The notes under the pieces: generated by a model
Seen by the model: the letters and a program-made list of their open reading frames with translations, nothing else
Told to the model about the DNA's origin: nothing
Database searches by the model: none
Made by a program: the position numbers and the translations under genes
NCBI GenBank assembly: GCA_013397435.1
Contig: VZRG01000761.1
Span: 53,492-117,491, forward strand
Length of the DNA: 64,000 bases
Origin: Erythrocercus mccallii
Lineage: Eukaryota; Chordata; Aves; Passeriformes; Dicruridae
Reading direction: 5' to 3'
Shown: positions 46,561 to 58,800 of the stretch, one piece after another
Layout: each line of letters opens with the position of its first letter
Position numbering within the stretch: position 1 is the stretch's first letter

Positions 46561-49500
46561 AGGGTGACGTATGGGCTCCTGCTTTTAGTCCATAGCGAGA
46601 ACTCCAGTGCTTTAGGATTGGGTGGTTTCTGGATGGGATCTGGAATTGAAAAGATCTTCCTTGTCAGGCTCTCCAGCCCAGAAACTAAAACTGGCTTTGT
46701 AGTTAATAGATGTACTGCTATATGGGATGGAGGGAAAATTATGGGGGATTTTCATACTTTGCTTTGTGCTTCCTCATGTCCCTCCTAAACACAGGGAACA
46801 GAAATGCTGTGGCAAAGCCCATTTTAGAAACAAATCTGGTTGTTTTCTTTCTAGCCTTGCTTTCCCTGGAGTAAAGTAAATTTCATTTCTTTGGCTCATT
46901 ACTGTTGTGCTGGGGCACAACTCCTGGCATCCAGCTGCTGTCCAAAAAAGCAAAGCTCTTCCAGAGCTCCCTTCTTGTCTCTATTGGCCCCCACAGGAAA
47001 GTTTTGGCTCTACTACAGCATCTTGACAGACACTGGGTGCCCAGGAAGTGGCACAGAATCTCATGTCTCTCTCCAGACTCAACTGCTTGGAAGGATTGTG
47101 GAATGAATGAAAGCCTGTAGATAAAATTTCTTAGTAGGTGACTACTTTTCAGGGCCATTAGTGAGACTGAAAAATCAGGCTTTATAATACAAAACAATAT
47201 TTCACCTGAATTCAGGACAGCTACTCTAGTTCCACAATATGTTATTTAAAGCCTGTTTTATAATAGAATTTGGTATTGCAATATGTATAATTTATAATAT
47301 ATTAAAACCCATTTCATAATATATTTTAATCTCTGATGATGAATAGCTGGGACAGTCTTGCTGGTGCTGTAATATCACTATGGCAACATCCTTTAAAACA
47401 AGAAAAGTAGGACAATTGAGAGATAGCAAGGACTGGTCAAGGAAAGAATAATGACATTTGTCGATTTGCAATTTTTCCTATAGTTTATTTTCTTCTTGGA
47501 AATGGCATCTATTCTGATATTTTTGCATGTGTTTTCAAGAAATCACTTGCAACATTACTGAAATGTTGCATTTCCTTTAACCTTTGAGGGCTCAACTCTG
47601 AAAAGATTTGTTTTCCGTCTCTGTGCTAAATGACTTAGCCCATCTATGAAGATGAGCAGAGCTCAGCAGCTATCAGTGGACTGGAAATCTATCTTCCAGC
47701 AGATTTCCAATGTTTCTCAAAAATCAAAATAGTACTTTGAGTCCAACCTCACATACTTAATTTAGAAAAATGGGGCTTGTCTTCTGTATTAAATGAAAAA
47801 AAATCAGGGTGCTTGCTTTGAAGGCTTACATTTTAACTAAACCTCTAAATAGCAATTATTCTGTTCCTGAAAAGTACTCAGCAAAGCATTCATTAGCAAA
47901 GAAAGAAGAAATCTCAATTTGCCTGCCTTTCCAAGCAGCAGTGGTGCATCTCTAAAAATGTCACTGCAATGTCTCAAGTGATAGGGATCAAAAAGCCCGA
48001 AGATCTGTGGACTACTATTTGCTTATCAGGTGACACAGGGCTCATTCATGGAAGACTGATTTTGTCATTTACTCTAAATCAGGCAGGCTCTTCCCAAAGA
48101 GCAGACTTTTGAAGGTCCCAGATCTGAGAGCCAAACACCAGCAGTGCACCACGAAGCCTTTTGAGATGTTTTCTATTGCTGGGTGTTATTCTTAGTTTCA
48201 TGCTTTCAAGCATGGGAAAGATATATTTTGAGGATGAAAGTTTATGGTTATCGTGGTTTGTTTTATGAGTGGCTCTTCTGTCAAATGCTCCAGGCGTGAG
48301 TTCCCTGTCCACAGGGAACACCGTAGCGGGAACTGAGCTATGTAGGAGGTCCCATGCCCTTTGTGCGTCCTACTTGGTTTTCTTAAATATCTCAGGCCTC
48401 TGCTATTTCAATCAATTCTACAAATAATTCTACTCTCTCCATTCTTTGTGATTCTCAGCACAACTGGTTTTCTTCAGCCTCCAAACTTTTCTGGGGCTAC
48501 CCCTTGCCATCACAGGTTTTAACACTGCCTTGTCCTTCTCCACCTTTTACAGAACAGACTCTGTTTGATTGTTCTTTCTCCTTCATGAGCTAAAGTTTCT
48601 CTAGTGCTTTTCCACACCCAGCCATATTTTGACTGGTGGTAGGTCATGCAAACCAAAGGCAGGTATTTAATAGCCCTAGTTATGTCAGCTGCTATGAGGC
48701 TGAAGGTAAGAATACACCTAAAATATCTGGGGGCATCTGGGCATTCATTTTTTCCCCTTGTTCATCCCAAAGCAGAACACAGATGTTGACCTTTACCTTA
48801 CTAATCCACCTGCTTACTCAGGCTTTTGCTTGAGGGGTGACAGCAAGTGAATTTCTGCCTATAGGGCAAATTCCAGGATGTATCCATTACTGTGCCATTG
48901 ACATTTGCCAGCTGATTCTTATGTTTTCAAAGTAATTTTGTTCATGTGCCCAGGGAAATTAGCAGTGAACTGTTACCGCAGTTTAAAAAGCATTTCTGGA
49001 ATAAAATTTCTTTTAACTCTTCCTATTTAAGTCATTGCTTGCATAAAGCTACTGATTAGAGAAGAGCTGGAATCCTCATGAGAAATAGGAATAGCGAACT
49101 TGATGAGTTTTTATTCTGACTTTTTTTTTTTGGTTCTGCAGTTACAGAAAGCCTTTTGCCATGGGCACCTCATCCGTGACGTGGATCACAATCTACAAAT
49201 AATGCTAGGATTTAATTTTTCCAGTTTCACTGCTCTTGCAACATATCTCATAAATGTGCAGATCAAATTCTGTAACTTGATATCTAAGCAGTGATGAGAC
49301 AGTCATTTTCCAGTGAAGGAGAAACTTCTATAATGATGGGAATGGTGGCATAAAGATCCAGCTTTACATTAGTTCTGGTCCTCACACTGCAGCTCTTGTC
49401 TGTTATCTAGAAGAAAATACAACTTATACAAATTATAAGAGTGTATGAAAATGGATACATTGAGTCTCTTAGCAAATAACATTTTAAGGTAGGAATCCTT

Positions 49501-49947
49501 CTGATTTGACTAACACTGTTAGGGCTGATGGGCTTTCTTGGGGTTTCCTCTCTTCTAAGACGTATTGCATTTGAGAATGAAAACCAGCTGAGAGCAGTAT
49601 CATGTAAGCCTATTTTCCTGTTCTTTATGGAAGATGAGTACTTTCTTATCCCAGAACCACTGGGCCCATTCATAACTGAAACCTTTAAAGTTTATGAACT
49701 GTGAAATTAGGTGACTAATAGACAGGTGAATCATTAGGCTGGATGCATCTAGAGACCTCCTTGTTCCTGTTTCCTGTATCTCCTGTAGACACATTTATTT
49801 CAGCACAGAAGAAAAACTCCTCATGACACTGAAGTCCTACCTAATTGCAGGAGAATGGGAATTTTGCCAGGACACAATGAATGCCTGCTTGGGGTGTCAT
49901 GCCTTGTGCCCCACTGGGCCATTCACAGGCATATAGGAATTTTTACT
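46561..49947. other. Host noncoding DNA, no gene recognised
   Basis: About 3.4 kb, AT-rich at 47250-47335. A strong donor-like GAAG then GTAAGA at about 48702 has no matching good acceptor. No known repeat. Confidence 0.45.
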
Positions 49948-50132
49948 GGTTTCTTGGTTTGGTTGTTTTTTAGTTTTGGTGGGGTTTCTGGTGGTTTTTT
50001 TGTTGGTTTTTTTTTTTGAGTTTTTTTTTGAGGGGGTGGTTTTGGTGGTTTTTTTTTAAGGTGGTGGGGAGGTTTATTTCTTTTGGGTTTTTGTTTTGTT
50101 TTTGGGGTTGTTGGGTTTTTTTTTTTTTTTTT
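49948..50132. repeat. Long T/G-rich low-complexity tract
   Basis: About 185 bp of T and G on the plus strand, with T runs up to 17 and several G runs of 3-5. The G runs are separated by long T loops, so only weak quadruplex potential is visible. Confidence 0.85.
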
Positions 50133-51241
50133 GCAATATGTAGGAAAAAAACCTTTGCAGCCTCTGTCTGCTTGAGATCTTATTATTTCTTTTGTTATAC
50201 CAGTCTGTCCTGTGCAAAGAGTTTAAACAAGTAGAGAGCCAGGAGCAGATTTGTTTCAGGTACTCCTGCCACAGGAATATTCTGATAATAAAATCCTTCC
50301 AGCTGTTTGGAAAAGCTTCAGCATTCCCTGTGAGTAAGAAATGTCTGTCACAGTCCTAGGAACAAAACAACTCAAACTAACCCAATCAATAGCACCTCAT
50401 TTGCCTACTGAAATGAAATCTCCACAAGTGACTTTGGAGTGAAGAGAGGACTTTAGATTGCAGTTTTGCACATGCCCTGGCTTTTAGATTTTACATAGGA
50501 TGTGATTCAGAAGCATTGAAGTGGTCCTCATCTTTATCAGAACTCCCCTCCAACTTTGCCTCACCAGTTATTTATTGTCAGATGTGGAACAGGAGTTGTA
50601 GCCAGACTGTATATCTTAGTTAATTACTAGGAACATCTGCTTAATATAATGCATTATATAAATGGTATTTCCTTTGTATACCAGGCTGCATGAAATAATC
50701 TGTTGGCTACTGACCCAAGTTCCTGCGTGCCTATCAGATAACCCACAAAAAGCCTAAGATCTGACATCATGTATGTCCCCTCCAGGCAACATATATAATA
50801 AATACTGTAAACTTACATAGAAGCAGGTGAGTCCAAAAGAGAAGAAGGGGATCTACACATTCCCAAAGTACAAACTTAAGTAGTTACAGATGAATCCAGA
50901 AAGTGATTATAAACCCCAGAGCTGATTCATAAACTTCTCAGGCTGCAACCTCTAGAGTCTGAGGACAAAACTGTCTGCGGTAGGCTTCATGTCTTTATAG
51001 TAAGAGTAAGTTCAGTTTTTTGTATACTTAGGGAATATGGATGAAGCTACTGATGTTGAGTGATCTGAATGCTCAATAGCAGTGAGATCAAAATAGCACA
51101 GTTGAATGGTGAAACCATTAATGAGTTAAATAAATTTTTCTGGTTTCATGCAGGCAGAGCATTCTCATTTGACCTGCCATATTTTGTAGATCTTGTTTGC
51201 ATAAGAAGTATTTCAGTACTTGTTTTTTTTGTTTACAGCAC
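50133..51241. other. Host noncoding DNA; possible 3' UTR of the minus-strand frame beside it
   Basis: No gene seen. If the frame at 51242-51709 is a terminal exon, this would include its 3' UTR. The nearest minus-strand AATAAA I see is at about 50570. Confidence 0.3.
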
Positions 51242-51709
51242 CTAAATTTCAGGTGGGGCATTGTAGGAGGAAGAGTTGGATCTACTGTCAGTAGTCCAGG
51301 GGATTTTTGGCTGCTGATTTGCCTGTTCCTTGCTGGAAGTTATTGCCTGAGGTCTTGTGTTGTTGGGTAAATGCTGAGGGCAGGAGGGTTGTCGGATGCT
51401 TTCTGTTCTGCATTGGTACTTTGGTATGTAGCTTGCAAGCTGAGAAGAGGATGCTCTGCAGTGCTCTGGCACTTCAGTATCTGACTCCCATTGGTTAGAA
51501 ATGGGAACAGGGGTGGACCTCACTATGCTGATTCCTAATCCACCTTCATTATGTCCCTTCCCTGTTTTTTCCCTTTGCTTTGGCTGCCAAAATGGAGATG
51601 TGCTAGAGCTAGACATGACTAGAGGCAAGCCATGCTGACATTGTGAGAGCTTTTGGAATGCATAAGAGAGGCCAAGACTACAGAGGAGTTTATTTGCAAA
51701 CCTCTCTGT
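51242..51709 (-). CDS. Candidate terminal coding exon, unknown product (partial)
   Basis: The frame is open for 155 codons from just after an AG at 51710 (a weak acceptor, poor pyrimidine tract) to a TAG at 51242. The first 30 residues look like a folded segment. The rest is rich in Ser, Pro, Gln, Asn and Lys, like a disordered protein tail and unlike the Leu/Cys/Trp-rich chance frames nearby. No start codon is expected for an internal or terminal exon. I do not recognise the family. Chance can also give a frame this long in 64 kb, so this rests on amino-acid composition only. Confidence 0.25.
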   Translation of the reverse strand, partial: TERFANKLLCSLGLSYAFQKLSQCQHGLPLVMSSSSTSPFWQPKQREKTGKGHNEGGLGISIVRSTPVPISNQWESDTEVPEHCRASSSQLASYIPKYQCRTESIRQPSCPQHLPNNTRPQAITSSKEQANQQPKIPWTTDSRSNSSSYNAPPEI

Positions 51710-52172
51710 CTAGATGGCTGATATAATTATTTTATGTGCTTATCCCACTTCACTCAACACACAGCTCAGAAGATCAGCCAAGCCATTTTAGATGGCTTTG
51801 TTGCCTTAGATGTGGGAGCACAGGATGTTACCTCAGTAGGCTGGGCTGTGTTTGCTGTTCTATGCTGGAAACATCATCTTTGCTCTCAGGACAAAACATT
51901 TCCAACTGCCTGACTTCGGGATTCTGCTTTAATCCTATGTGCTAATGTGCTGGTTTACTGTATTAGTGCAGATTAGCTGAAAATAACTTGGCACATCAGA
52001 ATTTTCTGCTCTTACACTTTATCATCTCTTTACTTTGGATGATGTTTATTACATACTGAAATAATGGATTTAGTGCTTTCATGACCTCTGTAACATGTTC
52101 TTTTTGTGATTCCACTCAGAACTGCTCTTGCCTAGCAAACCTTCCAGCCAGGAATCAGTCCAGTAAAGTTAC

Positions 52173-52232
52173 CCTGGGCACTCTGGCACTCATTTTGAGG
52201 ACTCTCTTGGGTTGAGTCCCACTGCAGATCTG
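52173..52232 (-). other. Candidate small exon upstream of the 51242-51709 frame
   Basis: A pyrimidine-rich TGTTTTGTTTGCAG acceptor on the minus strand is followed by 60 bp with an open frame rich in Gln, Ser, Asp and Glu, ending at a moderate donor (AGG then GTAACT). It would lie 460 bp upstream of the other candidate exon on the same strand. The +5 position of the donor is C, which is unfavourable. Confidence 0.15.
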
Positions 52233-55200
52233 CTGCAAACAAAACAGGCATTTGAGCTTATTAATTCTGGCTTATTAATTTCTTTCATTGCAGCTGCAAC
52301 CAAGCAAGAGCCTTCTTCAGCCCTCACCCTAGGTTCTTTCTCATCTGCCTTGTTTAGGATGCAGCATAAGATGTTTGGAGGCTCACTGGGCAAGGTTCAT
52401 AGAGAGCCTTCTTGGCTGCCAAAGCATTTAAGACCACCTTAGAAGAGCTGTCGGGGGAATTCTACAAGCACAGAACATATGGGGAGGATGGCCTGTATTT
52501 ATTTTGGTTGCTAACAGACTGCTTCTACTGCATCCATATGTGTTCATATTGAGCTTTGTGTATCTCAGTAATCTCTCTAATCTTCTGGCCAGATGTTTGA
52601 TGGTATTGGGAGGCCAGAGGTGTTAAAACTTCAGAAGTCTACACAGACTCCACTTGCTTAAATGCTATGTGTTAACAGATTTCTGGGGCCTTTCTTATGG
52701 CCACCATCTGCACTCTTTCCAGCTCTTTGAGTCTGCTAATGCTGCTGTTTGCTCCCATCTTTGTTTTTCCTCCCTTGGCTCCCTCCTTTCTGTATTTTCC
52801 CAAGGATGCGTTTCTCGCGGCCTCCATTATCTTTTCTTCTTCTGCAGAGGGGATCTGAAGTTACACGCCACAGCTGGCATTTTTGTTATTTTTGGCAGAG
52901 TTTTGCCTGCCCTCTGTTTCTGGTGGCAGAAGCTCTGTGGGAGCCTTGCTAGGCAGCTGGGGATGGTAAAGCCCTGCTGCTGTGCCCTGTGTTGTGCCTG
53001 ACTGTGGTTCAGGCCCCTCTTTCCTAAAGAGCTGCTGCTTGTGCTGACTTAATGCAGAGCAATTCTCTTGGCTCTTTGCAAAAATTCCACTCTTTCAGAG
53101 AGGAAGCTGGACATGTGTCTTTAATACAGAACAGGAGCAAAGAGGAGGCAGTCAGCCCTACTAAGGACAATTAATTTTGCTGCTGACAGTGAGCCCATGT
53201 GCTCCCTATTCTAACTTTCTCTTCTTTGAAGGTGACTTTTACAAATGGATAGAGATTGTCAAAGCCTGTTGCTTCAGGTAGTATGCCACCTTTAATATTG
53301 AAGTGAAATGAGTCTCCACCATCTGTCATTGCCAGGAAAATGACAACATTACCATTGCCTCTGTCTTCACGGAATTAAAACATGACATCAGAGGCTGTCT
53401 ACATTTTCTCTCTGATTTTTGCGCAAGCATTTTCCCCTCCTTTTTCAGTTCTCTCCTGTTTGGAAGATAATGAGGGCTACTGTCTTCCATGTGCTTTTAT
53501 CAGGGAACAGTGTTCTTCAGCAAACTCATTAAAATAATGCATGGCCTCAGATGGTTAATTATCTCTGAAACTTTCTTGCTGTCCAGCAGCACGGAAGATT
53601 TCTTACATGGGATATGGATAAGAGGTATAGTCTTACAATGACAGTCCTTCTATGATATCCTTTAAGACATCTGACAGAAAAATAGCATGTTGATACCACC
53701 AAACCCAGATAAAATTATTTGTGTCATTTAGGTGTGTGGCACGATCAGTTTGGCAATTGGGAGTGGATGGATTTTGGATTGGGAGGACAACAGTAATTCA
53801 TCTGGTGGATGGGAGTTGCAGTGGAGTTTGGGAGGCGTGTTTTAAAGGTGGATGAGAGAATTAGAATGACATCTCTTCTGGAGACCATCAAGATTGAGGG
53901 GTAAAGAACTTGGGTTCACCAAGCCCTCTAAGCTGTCAAAGAATTGTGTGTTCTGATTAATCTATCTCTTTTGATGACAGGTTACATATGGAGAACTGAT
54001 TGAAATATGCTTCTTTGTCCAGATTCTCATTCCTTAAAAGCTAGCTTTGAACAGTATTCATAATAGCAGAGAGTTATGCTTTTGCAAAAATTAAAAAACC
54101 ACAAGTCTATGAAATATATCTGCTTTGCTTAAGGGAGTTTGCCTTGCCTTATGTAATCTGGGTCAGAATTCTAGATACATTTGGTGGTCTTGACAGCATC
54201 TGGCCATTTGGGAGCTCAGGTCTCATTTAGATACAGATATTAGTTCTGCACACTTCTTGTTCTTTGGACTTGTTTGGGGTTAGTGCTACTGTTGAGCAGT
54301 TGCAAAAACTCAGCTATTTTGTTACCTTACTAAATGAGTATTCATTCAGTCAGGAACTATACAGTGGCTGGTGCTCAGGTGTATTGTGTGATATCCAGCA
54401 GAATTAAAATCAGGACTTGTCTTGGAATAGCCATTAGTAATAGAATCACATTTAGATCGCACAGCAGGATGTGCAGGAACCAGGTGCTTTGGGAAATCCT
54501 ATGCAGAGTTTCAGGGGTTTTTTTGCCTTTTATTTTACTTGACTATTTCATTGGAGATGAGGTCCTTTGAACTTGTTTAGGGTGAGTCTGTGACATATGA
54601 GATGAAGTCCATTTTGCTGTGGAAACTGAAAGAAAAAAAAGAACAAACCCCTGTAGCTCACAGCTCTTGAAAATCCATTTTTTTCTTTTGTATGTGTACA
54701 GGTGCCTTATATATACCTCAGTAGAGGTGAGCCCCTGAACCTGGCATCTGTACATGCTGTTTTAATTCAAATAACAACAGGTGCCTGTTTATAGGTTGCA
54801 TTATAAGTATCTGGAATTACTCACCTGGGTAACGTTAGAGATCAAAGCTGTAGGGAAGTGTGTGTGTATGACCAGGCACCTAAGGTTTGATGGGTGCTTA
54901 TGAACTGTAAGGAACATCTACTCTGAGTGGGCAGCAATTGCTTTTCTGTATTGAATACTGAAGTGGGTTATTTCACCGTGGAATAGGTTTTTTTCTTCAT
55001 TTCATCTCCATGGTATTTTTTCTTCATGTTGTGATTTCATAAAGATTGAATGGTCACGATGAAAGAACAGTAGGCAAATGCATACAGAAACAATTTAGCT
55101 TTCTATGGTGTCAGATGCTGTTATAAGAAATAAAGTTTTGCAGGTTTCTACTTAAAACTATAACCAAAGAGCTCTGGCCTGGCAAGTGTGAGCAGCTGCA

Positions 55201-55662
55201 TAAGGTCCTCTGTCAGAAATGTCATTCAGCTGTCCTCTCAGATAAACACAGCCTGCTTGACATGCTGATGTGGCCAGCATGAAGAATTCAGACTTTTTCA
55301 GAAATTAACCTCTAACACTAATTTATTCTTAAGAACAGTAAGTTCCTGGGCATCATGGTTGCAAGGAATGCCTTTAAAATGTGGCCCAAGAATAAAGGAT
55401 GTCTCTCAAAGCAAGTCACTTCCTCTGATGCTTGGAGGACTCAGAATTGGTGATTATACCTTAAACTTAATTTTAAGACTCTTAAAACTTTTTGAAAACA
55501 CCTCTGGAGGCTCCAGAGCTAGGAAGGGGAAAGTGCAGGATGCAGTGCAGGATTGGGAAGAAAGACTCAGATTTCACTTGACACTTTACAGTTCTTCTGT
55601 TGATGGCCAGGAGCCATGTGCAGGTCCGCAGTGTCAATACTCACCTTGTGTGCCCTGCCACT
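52233..55662. other. Host noncoding DNA, no gene recognised
   Basis: About 3.4 kb without recognisable repeats or convincing exons. Confidence 0.45.
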
Positions 55663-55890
55663 TTTATTGGAGGTCAGTCAAACCCTGGAGGTTCAAACTC
55701 ATCTTCTGGATGGTCCACCTCCATCAGTCCCTTGCCATCTTTCAGATGACGACTGACACATTTAGGCTTTGTGGCACACCATCTGATGTTTGACAACACC
55801 TGGTGCACTGTTCCTGCCTGTCCTTCCCTGCACCAAGTCTGCTCCAGGTCTTCTTGGCACCCCAGGAACGAGAGTGAGTTGTAGGCCAGC
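55663..55890 (-). other. Candidate terminal exon with stop and AATAAA, unknown product
   Basis: On the minus strand a long pyrimidine stretch ends in TTTAG at 55891. An open frame of about 71 codons then runs to a TGA at 55674-55676, and an AATAAA follows five bases later (55663-55668). The frame is acidic near its end (EVDHPEDEFE). A perfect donor, AAG then GTGAGT, lies 20 bp further on, so an internal exon is an alternative reading. I do not recognise the protein. Confidence 0.22.
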
Positions 55891-58800
55891 CTAAATAAGC
55901 TTGCAGGAGAGTGAGACAGAAAGCATTCCTCTGGATCAGTGGGTGACAAGTTCCTGTGTTTTGTGCAGTGAACTATTTAGGTGTCTAGTAAATAAGAATT
56001 TAGCGTAGATGAGACATCTGTCCTGATGTTCTCCCCCAGAAAAACTGACTGAAGGCAGGAAGAGATCTAGGTAGTTTCTGGAAGAATTTGGTGAGAAATA
56101 CCCAGCTGTTCTTCCAGAAGACAGGGTGTATGGGGAATGGACTAAAGCAATGAGAATGAAGCACTTAGCTTGACAACTGCATTTACTTCCCATTCTGCAT
56201 AGTCCCAAGTGTAAAGATAAGAAACCATTGCTTTTTCAAGACACTCCTGACAGCTCTTGCCAGGAAGGGCTGGATTGACTTTTTACTGGCACCTTAGCAT
56301 TTTTGATCAATAGCTTCACAAATGGGAGGGAATTAATACTCTGCCAACTAAACCTTCTTTTTTTTTACTGCTCTATTTTAAGCATTTTTTTGTCTTATTA
56401 AGTAAAAGAGTAGTATAAATGATCAAGGATTAAAGGAACTTTCTCAGTCCAAAAATGTGAATTTTTCACTTCAAAACCAGTTTCCTTTGAGAACAGAAAC
56501 ACTGAATTAAAGCTTTGCCCCAGACTTATAATTAAAAGGCTAAATCCCATATATAGCATTAGAGCTATAATGCAGCTGGAAGAGGATTGCTTATTATAGC
56601 CTGTAGGGATTTCAATTACGGCATTGGGGACTGATAGCCACCCCATCTTGCCGTGAATCCTCTTAGGGCAGACACCAAGCCACAAAGCATTATATTACAG
56701 CTCTTCATTGTTAAGGATTTATGCAGACACCACCTCGCACAGAGGATCTGTGGATTCACGTTTTTCCCCTGCCAGAGAAATGCTCATGAGGATGCACCTG
56801 CAATAAGCTCAAAAGACATCCCCATCTGCCACAGAGCCATTATTCCTGTCTGTAGATCTGGTCCAGCATATGCATTTAGAGGAGGAAAACCATACCAGGG
56901 CTCATGACAGCCTCTGGAGTGGGGTCAAATTACTCCTCATTTCCCAGAACACGCCAGCAAGGAAACCTAATTGCCAATGAGGCCTTGCTGGTGACTAGTG
57001 CCTTGGAGTCAAGGAAAAACTGCTTCCCTTCCATTTGCTTGCTTAAAGATCTTGGGAATTCACTGGGTGTTATTTGTGAGGACAAGTCCTCTGTGGTTTG
57101 CAGGTACCAGAGGCACATCTACCTCCAGGTTATAGTTAATGTTAAAACATTAGAAGCTTTAGGTATGTATTGTATATGCCTGTATATTGATAAAGGTCCA
57201 CCAGCAACCACTCCTGTATCACACAGGGTCCAGTTTAAGGGCAAAAATAGAAATGGGACCCACTAGCATGTTTACTGCATAAAGTGGCAAGGCACCTTTG
57301 TATAAAAGGAAAAAAATTAAAATCAGCAAAATAGAAAAAGCCTGGCAAAAATGGCAAGCCCTTAGTAAATACTTTCCACGACTGCATCACTGTCCCTTTG
57401 AGAGAAGTTATTTTTACCTATTCCCTTCTGAGTGGACTCAGGCCCCAACCCTTCCTACCTTTGTCCTGCTGCAATAATTATAGCTATTCTGCCTCTGCCT
57501 TCCTGGGCTAATTATCAGTTAAAGCCAGGTGCCATCCCCTCTAAGGGCAACAGGCAGACTTTGATCAAGCTTCATTTTTATTTACTAGTCATGGAAATAG
57601 CTAGTTGCACAAAACATGGGAGCATGTCATTCACTGATCCCAAGCAATTTTTAAAAAAATTCAAATGTGTGTTTTGTGTCGATACCACACATCACCACAG
57701 TGTGTGAATATGGGTGTTCTTAAACAGATTTTTCTGGTTTAAGTCTGGTTTTGTTAACTGCATTGTTCAGAATTTTATGGGTTTGGTGTGTCTGTAGGTA
57801 TTGGTTTTTCAAGGCAGCTTGACTTCAATGATTATACTTGACCACATTTTCAAGGAATTTAAACTATCTATTTTACAGCAAGTAAATTACCTTGTTGGAA
57901 AAGCTGATTTAGGTACAATAGAAATGGTCATTTGAGAAAATTTTAGCAGTTTTCTTTTTTTACATGTTGCTTAAAGCAATCAGACACCCAGATATTTCTG
58001 GAAGAACTTTAGACCCTCTAAAGCCTGAGTTTATCTACATGAAATCTACTCTGCATCAACTTGAACTGATTCAGATGAGACTCTGCCTTGCCAAAAGAGA
58101 CAGATCTCCAGTCCAACAAGTCTGGGACAGAATGGCTGACAGGGTGGCACTCTGTGCCAGAATATCTGAAATAATCTGTGCCTGGTTTTGGTGGTGCCAT
58201 GGGGATGCAGTTATCTGGGGCTACTGCTGCCTTCTGCCTTCTATGATTTTAATATGGCCAATCAGTGGGTTTGAAATAAAAGCTGAATATGAGTGCACTC
58301 AAACTCTGTTCTCAAACACAGAAATCAATCATATTAAAAAAGGGCCCTGTCTGACCTCTTTTATGTTTTAGCTCTTTCTGTTATTTATTGCTTCTTGTGC
58401 CCTCAGTTCCCTGAGATACTGAAAATATACACAAACCCATAGCATTCTGTGAACTAACAAAAATCGAAACACATAGTGTAGCAAGTACATTACTACAGCA
58501 AGTGAGGAGACACTTAAGGAATGGCATTTTGGGATCATACTGAGATTTTCACTAATTTGAGATTTTATGGAGAAAATTGCTGAAATTTCAAAGTCATAAT
58601 AGCAGTATAAAGAGTCTGAAATATTTGGAGCCATTAAAACTGCTTTTCTCCTGAAAAATTACAGCTGAAAGCTCCAGTTACTGTGTCTGGCAACTGTCAT
58701 GCGAAATGCACCCCATAGGTGGTAGGTCTGTGTTTCAGCTCTGTCTCACCACCACTCAAGCAGTGTGTATCAGTGGGAGCCCTGCATCCTGCTTGGCTCT

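Noticed and set aside
46173..46595. 140-codon plus-strand frame as a gene
   Set aside because: Very rich in Cys and Trp, with no signals; it looks like the antisense of a CpG-rich patch. Only the patch itself is kept as a finding.
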